NCBI RefSeq assembly: GCF_000304335.1 | Contig: NZ_CAJF01000007.1 | Span: forward strand, 1 to 64,000 | Direction of reading: 5' to 3' | Length of the DNA stretch: 64,000 nt | Origin: Microbacterium yannicii PS01 | Lineage (GTDB): Bacteria; Actinomycetota; Actinomycetes; Actinomycetales; Microbacteriaceae | Part shown: in pieces, positions 60,276 to 64,000 of the stretch | Position numbering within the stretch: the first letter of the stretch is position 1 | Layout: each line of letters opens with the position of its first letter | The notes under the pieces: generated by a model | Told to the model about the DNA's origin: nothing | Databases searched by the model: none | The model's input: the letters and a program-made list of their open reading frames with translations, nothing else | Made by a program: the position numbers and the translations under genes

Positions 60276-61022
60276 ATGACCGACATCGTCCGCGCCGACG
60301 GCCGCACCGTCGACCAGCTTCGTCCCATCGTCATCGAGCGCGGCTGGTCGAGTCAGGCCGAGGGCTCGGCGCTGATCTCGTTCGGCAACACCAAGGTGCT
60401 GTGCACCGCATCGTTCACCAACGGGGTCCCGCGCTGGCTGTCGGGCAAGGGCAAGGGGTGGATCACCGCCGAGTACGCGATGCTGCCGCGAGCGACCAAC
60501 GACCGCAACGACCGCGAGAGCGTCAAGGGCAGGATCGGCGGGCGCACCCACGAGATCTCGCGACTCATCGGACGGGCGCTCCGGGCGGTCGTCGACACGA
60601 AGGCGCTCGGAGAGAACACCATCGTGATCGACTGCGATGTGCTGCAGGCCGACGGCGGCACCCGCACCGCCGCGATCACCGGGGCCTACGTCGCACTCGC
60701 GGACGCCATCGAGTGGGGCCGGACCAAGAAGTTCATCGGCCAGCGATCGCAGGTGCTCGTGGACTCCGTTGCGGCGGTGTCGGTCGGCATCATCGACGGC
60801 GAGCCGATGCTCGATCTCGCCTACGTCGAGGACGTGCGGGCCGAGACCGACATGAACGTCGTCGTCACCGGGCGCGGACTCTTCGTCGAGGTGCAGGGCA
60901 CGGCCGAGGGTGCGCCGTTCGACAAGCGTGAGCTCGACGCGCTGCTCGATCTCGGCGTCGCCGGATGCGCCGACCTGCGTGAGCACCAGCTGGCCGTGCT
61001 TCGGCCGGCTGACGAGGCCTGA
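60276..61022 (+). CDS. rph: ribonuclease PH
   Basis: 248-aa phosphorolytic 3'-5' exoribonuclease trimming tRNA 3' ends. Conserved blocks: [45 protein letters not shown]-like [36 protein letters not shown] and [18 protein letters not shown]. The ATG has GAGGAG upstream. It lies 23 bases after murI and one base before the rdgB start. Confidence 0.93.
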   Translation: MTDIVRADGRTVDQLRPIVIERGWSSQAEGSALISFGNTKVLCTASFTNGVPRWLSGKGKGWITAEYAMLPRATNDRNDRESVKGRIGGRTHEISRLIGRALRAVVDTKALGENTIVIDCDVLQADGGTRTAAITGAYVALADAIEWGRTKKFIGQRSQVLVDSVAAVSVGIIDGEPMLDLAYVEDVRAETDMNVVVTGRGLFVEVQGTAEGAPFDKRELDALLDLGVAGCADLREHQLAVLRPADEA

Positions 61023-61023
61023 C

Positions 61024-61686
61024 ATGGCTCATCCGGACGAGATGTCCGAGGCCGTGAAAGAGGCGCTGTCGGAGACCGACACCCTTCGCAGGATCGTGCT
61101 GGCGACCCACAACGCGCACAAGGTGGAGGAGTTCCAGGCCATCGTGGCCGCGACTCGGCCCGACCTGTACGTCGTCGCGTACGACGGACCCGAGCCGGTC
61201 GAGGACGGCGTGACCTTCGCCGAGAACGCCCTGATCAAAGCGCGCGCCGCCGCCGCGTACACCGGGCTTCCGGCGCTGGCGGACGACTCCGGCATCTGCG
61301 TCGACGTCCTCGGCGGCGCGCCGGGAGTCTTCTCGGCCTACTGGGCCGGGCACGCGAAAGACCCGGAGGCCAACCTCGCGCTGCTGCTCGATCAGCTGTC
61401 CGACATCAGGGATCCGCACCGCACGGCGCAATTCGTCTCCACGATCGCTCTCGTGGTGCCTGCCGATGCCTCGAGCGAGTGCGTGGTCGAGGGAGTGTGG
61501 CCGGGCCGGCTCGCCACCGCTCCCGCGGGGCACGGCGGCTTCGGCTACGACCCGATCTTCATCCCCGACGGTCAGCCCGCTGACGCCGACCGCACGGTCG
61601 GCGAGTGGTCCGCGGCGGAGAAGAACGGCGCGTCGCACCGGTCCCGCGCCTTCGCGGCGCTCGCACCGCTCCTCGAGGATCTCTGA
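61024..61686 (+). CDS. rdgB: RdgB/HAM1 family non-canonical purine NTP pyrophosphatase
   Basis: 220 aa. Hydrolyses ITP, dITP and XTP to monophosphates, keeping deaminated purines out of nucleic acids. Motifs: LATHNAHKVEEFQ, FAENALIKARAAA, ALADDSGICVDVLGGAPGVF and GHGGFGYDPIFIP. The start may be 61024 or the in-frame ATG at 61042; the first is one base after rph and fits coupling. The rph-rdgB pair is common in bacteria. Confidence 0.9.
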   Translation: MAHPDEMSEAVKEALSETDTLRRIVLATHNAHKVEEFQAIVAATRPDLYVVAYDGPEPVEDGVTFAENALIKARAAAAYTGLPALADDSGICVDVLGGAPGVFSAYWAGHAKDPEANLALLLDQLSDIRDPHRTAQFVSTIALVVPADASSECVVEGVWPGRLATAPAGHGGFGYDPIFIPDGQPADADRTVGEWSAAEKNGASHRSRAFAALAPLLEDL

Positions 61687-61775
61687 CGCCTCGACGCGGG
61701 CGGATCACCGGCGTGGTGAGAAGGACACTCATTCCCGAGATGCCGCGCGCGCCGCGGGATCGCACGCCGGGCGCC

Positions 61776-61781
61776 TAGCCT
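61776..61781 (+). promoter_or_regulatory. -10 element for the cation transporter gene
   Basis: TAGCCT ends six bases before the ATG at 61788; the remaining 89 bases back to rdgB show no other feature. Confidence 0.45.
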
Positions 61782-61787
61782 GGAGCC

Positions 61788-62699
61788 ATGCACGACCACG
61801 CGCCGAGCGGCATCCGCGGGGCGGGCAATCGCCGCCTGCTCGCGATCTCGCTCGCGATCACGACGGTCGTCATGGTCGTTCAGATCGTCGGCGCGGCGCT
61901 GTCGGGCTCGCTCGCGCTGCTCGCGGACGCCGCCCACATGTTCACGGATGCCGCAGCCCTGGTGATCGCGCTGGTCGCGAGCATCGTCGCCGCCCGGCCC
62001 GCCAACGACCGGCGGACCTTCGGATATCAGCGGGCAGAGGTGTTCGGCGCGCTGGTCAACGGCGTCATCCTCCTCGCCCTGACGGCGTGGGTCGCGGTGG
62101 AAGGCGTGTCTCGCCTGCTCGCGCCGGCCGATGTGGAGGTCGAGGGCGGTCTCATGCTCGTCGTCGCCATTGTCGGCCTGCTCGCCAACGCGGTCGCGAT
62201 GTGGCTTCTCAGCGGGGCCCAGCGACACAGCCTGAACGTACGGGGCGCCTACCTCGAGGTGCTGGGCGACCTTCTCGGCTCGGCCGCCGTGATCGTCGCG
62301 GCGATCGTGATCCTCGTCACGGGGTGGGCACCGGCGGACGCCATCGCCTCTCTGCTGATCGCCGCCATGATCGTCCCTCGGGCGATCGGGCTGCTGAAGG
62401 AAGTCGTGTCGGTGCTGGCCGAGTCGGCGCCGCAGGGCACGCACGTGCGCGACATCCGCGACCACATCCTGGCGACCCCGGGAGTCGTCGACGTCCACGA
62501 CGTGCATGTCTGGCAGCTCACCCGCGGAGCGCCGGTGTTCTCGGCCCACGTCGTGGTCGACGATCGGGTGATGCGCAACGGCCAGGCCTCCGGCATCCTG
62601 AGTCAGCTGCAGACCTGCCTGTCGCAGCACTTCGATGTCGAGCACTCGACGTTCCAGCTCGAGCCGGCCGGTCACGTGGAGCACGAAGCGCACGCCTGA
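61788..62699 (+). CDS. cation diffusion facilitator (CzcD/ZitB-like)
   Basis: 303-aa proton-coupled divalent-metal exporter, probably zinc. Six membrane helices. The metal site of helix II is LLADAAHMFTDAAAL (H-x3-D) and that of helix V is about residue 157 onward (LEVLGDLLGSAAV, with Asp). The C-terminal cytoplasmic domain has VDVHDVHVWQLTRG. The short His-containing N-terminus (MHDHAPSG) fits zinc. Confidence 0.85.
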   Translation: MHDHAPSGIRGAGNRRLLAISLAITTVVMVVQIVGAALSGSLALLADAAHMFTDAAALVIALVASIVAARPANDRRTFGYQRAEVFGALVNGVILLALTAWVAVEGVSRLLAPADVEVEGGLMLVVAIVGLLANAVAMWLLSGAQRHSLNVRGAYLEVLGDLLGSAAVIVAAIVILVTGWAPADAIASLLIAAMIVPRAIGLLKEVVSVLAESAPQGTHVRDIRDHILATPGVVDVHDVHVWQLTRGAPVFSAHVVVDDRVMRNGQASGILSQLQTCLSQHFDVEHSTFQLEPAGHVEHEAHA

Positions 62700-62719
62700 C
62701 CGGAATGCGCTCCGTCCGG

Positions 62720-64000
62720 CTACTCGGCCGGCGGTGCGTCCTCGCGGCGCACCTCCTGCGGGCTCTTGTCGGGGCGCAGACCGCGCCAGCGCGGATGGCG
62801 AAGGATCCCGCCGGGTGTGAACTCGCCGTACTCGACCTCGCCCACCAGCTCGGGGCGCACCCACAGCGCATCCCGCGCGTCGAGCGGCGGCACGCCCGCG
62901 AGGGGGTTCTCGTCGGTGCGGAGCGGCGTGAGCTTCTTGAGCAGTGCGGCCAACGCGGAGTCGCTGAAGCCAGAGCCCACCCGGCCCGCATAGTGCAGTC
63001 CGTCCAGCCCGGGAATGCCGAGCAGGAGCGAACCGAAGGTGCTGCTGCGCCCGCCCTTGCCAGGACGGATGCCGGCGATCACGACCTCCTGGGTGTGGGT
63101 GATCTTCACCTTGAGCCACGACTCCGAGCGAGCTCCGCGAAGATACCGCGATGCCGGATCCTTCACCACGATCCCTTCCAGGCGCAGCTGACGGCTGGCC
63201 TCCAGCGCCGCGTCGACGTCGTCGAAGACCGGAGGCACGGCGATCGGATCGATCGCGCCGGCCGCGATCGCCTCCAGCACGTCGCGGCGCTCGCGCAGCG
63301 GAAGCGGGGTGAGGTCGTCGCCGTCGTGCCGGAGGACGTCGAAGAGGTAGTAGCGCACCGGGGTGCGACGCGCTTCGCGGGTGATGTCGCCCGCGCGCTC
63401 GAGGTTCATGCGGGTCTGCAGCAGCGGAAAGCTCGGCCGCCCGTCGGGCTCGAGCGCCACCAGCTCACCGTCGACCACCGCCGCCTCGTCGCCGAGCCCG
63501 GCGTCGACGGCCGTGAGTTCGGGGTAGCGGTGGGTCAGCTCGTTGCCGCTGCGCGCGTACAGGCGGAGGCGCGATCCGTCCCAGACGCCGATCGCGCGGA
63601 TGCCGTCCCATTTCGCCTCGACCCACGCCGGGTCTCCCCACCGCTGGGCCGCCTGTTGCGCGAGTGCGGGGCTGGCCGACGTCGACAGCATCGGCCGCAG
63701 ATCGTCGGCGGCGACAGTCGCCGGCGGCGGGGGAGAGGGACGGCGGGCGGATGCCGTGGGTCGCGGCTCGTCGGCCTGAGGACTGGGTTCGACGGGAGTG
63801 CCGTCCGGCTGGAGCCGGCCCTCGGCATCCGTCTTCATCCGGTGCAGCAGCCAGGACGACTTCTCACCCTCGCCCTCGGTGCGGATGAGCGCCAGGCGAA
63901 CACGGCCGAGGGGGCCGCCGGGACGACCCTCGAGGGTCGCGATGACCTCGTCGTCGCGCCACTTCTCGAGGTCGTAGCGGCCGTCGTCCCAGATCGTGAC
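62720..64000 (-). CDS. ligD: LigD-type ATP-dependent DNA ligase, partial (5' end beyond window)
   Basis: At least 426 aa; the frame stays open to the window edge. The first 50 visible residues (VTIWDDGRYDLEKWRDDEVI, EGEKSSWLLHRMK) are the end of a LigD 3'-phosphoesterase domain. A Pro-rich linker (about 62-95) leads to the ligase domain with the adenylation motif EAKWDGIRAI (Lys nucleophile), VDGELVALE and the OB-fold segment ending in HPRWRGLRPDK. It seals double-strand breaks in non-homologous end joining with Ku. Whether a polymerase domain or ku lies upstream cannot be seen. An internal ATG at 63838 is not the start. Confidence 0.87.
   Translation of the reverse strand, partial: VTIWDDGRYDLEKWRDDEVIATLEGRPGGPLGRVRLALIRTEGEGEKSSWLLHRMKTDAEGRLQPDGTPVEPSPQADEPRPTASARRPSPPPPATVAADDLRPMLSTSASPALAQQAAQRWGDPAWVEAKWDGIRAIGVWDGSRLRLYARSGNELTHRYPELTAVDAGLGDEAAVVDGELVALEPDGRPSFPLLQTRMNLERAGDITREARRTPVRYYLFDVLRHDGDDLTPLPLRERRDVLEAIAAGAIDPIAVPPVFDDVDAALEASRQLRLEGIVVKDPASRYLRGARSESWLKVKITHTQEVVIAGIRPGKGGRSSTFGSLLLGIPGLDGLHYAGRVGSGFSDSALAALLKKLTPLRTDENPLAGVPPLDARDALWVRPELVGEVEYGEFTPGGILRHPRWRGLRPDKSPQEVRREDAPPAE

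Overview
The window is a gene-dense, high-GC chromosomal segment of an actinobacterium, most likely Microbacteriaceae and plausibly Microbacterium. The support is the family content (AdnAB, DUF3039, DUF3107, DUF3117, UPF0182), a C50-carotenoid operon of the decaprenoxanthin type, frequent GTG starts and many -10-like TAnnnT hexamers placed 6-8 bases before start codons. There is no CRISPR array, rRNA operon, insertion sequence or prophage. One tRNA gene is present, the initiator tRNA-fMet at 40732-40805. No stretch over about 300 bases lacks a gene.

Layout. 1-8135: dapE, a PIG-V-like membrane glycosyltransferase, DUF3117, an O-methyltransferase, tatB, a minus-strand operon (PRC/MgtE_N/CBS protein, DUF1003 protein, Mrp ATPase), a general-stress-type membrane protein and an alpha/beta hydrolase. 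8155-16547: gamma-glutamyltransferase, aminopeptidase P, an EEP phosphatase, a PHP phosphoesterase, a SHOCT membrane protein, a DEAD-box helicase and a ferritin-like protein. 16563-34402: a DNA-repair and proteolysis block whose order recalls the Mycobacterium Rv3193c-Rv3211 region: DUF3107, adnA, adnB, an APH-fold protein lacking catalytic residues, nudC, uvrD2 (frameshifted), an orphan TOMM cyclodehydratase-like protein, a DUF2342 metalloprotease, a PDZ/Lon-like protease and UPF0182. 34470-40653: a seven-gene carotenoid operon idi-crtE-crtB-crtI-crtYe-crtYf-crtEb (crtEb frameshifted), divergent from a marR gene across a perfect operator-like palindrome. 40732-43433: tRNA-fMet, a DUF6328 protein, a nitrilase-fold amidase and an aminotransferase. 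43571-57683: an HtrA protease and an envelope-polymer region with three CDP-glycerol-type glycerophosphotransferases, a GT2 glycosyltransferase, a LicC-like nucleotidyltransferase and an ABC exporter pair, interrupted by an orphan maltokinase (frameshifted) and an EcsC-like protein. 57746-64000: DUF3039, pncB, murI-rph-rdgB, a cation diffusion facilitator and a LigD-type DNA ligase running off the edge.

Functional themes. AdnAB, UvrD2, LigD and NudC make a DNA-break and nucleotide-repair set. The crt operon would make C50 carotenoids from IPP/DMAPP under MarR-type control. The TagF-like proteins suggest a phosphate-linked surface polymer. The most notable signals are (i) three certain and one possible single-base frameshifts, all at G/C homopolymers, which look like sequence errors rather than gene decay; (ii) an orphan TOMM cyclodehydratase-like protein next to a metalloprotease, overlapping uvrD2 antisense by 197 bases; (iii) a degenerate kinase in the repair block; (iv) six consecutive 4-base overlaps in the crt operon with a 17-base operator; and (v) an apparently over-represented word GGATGCC carried on rare codons.
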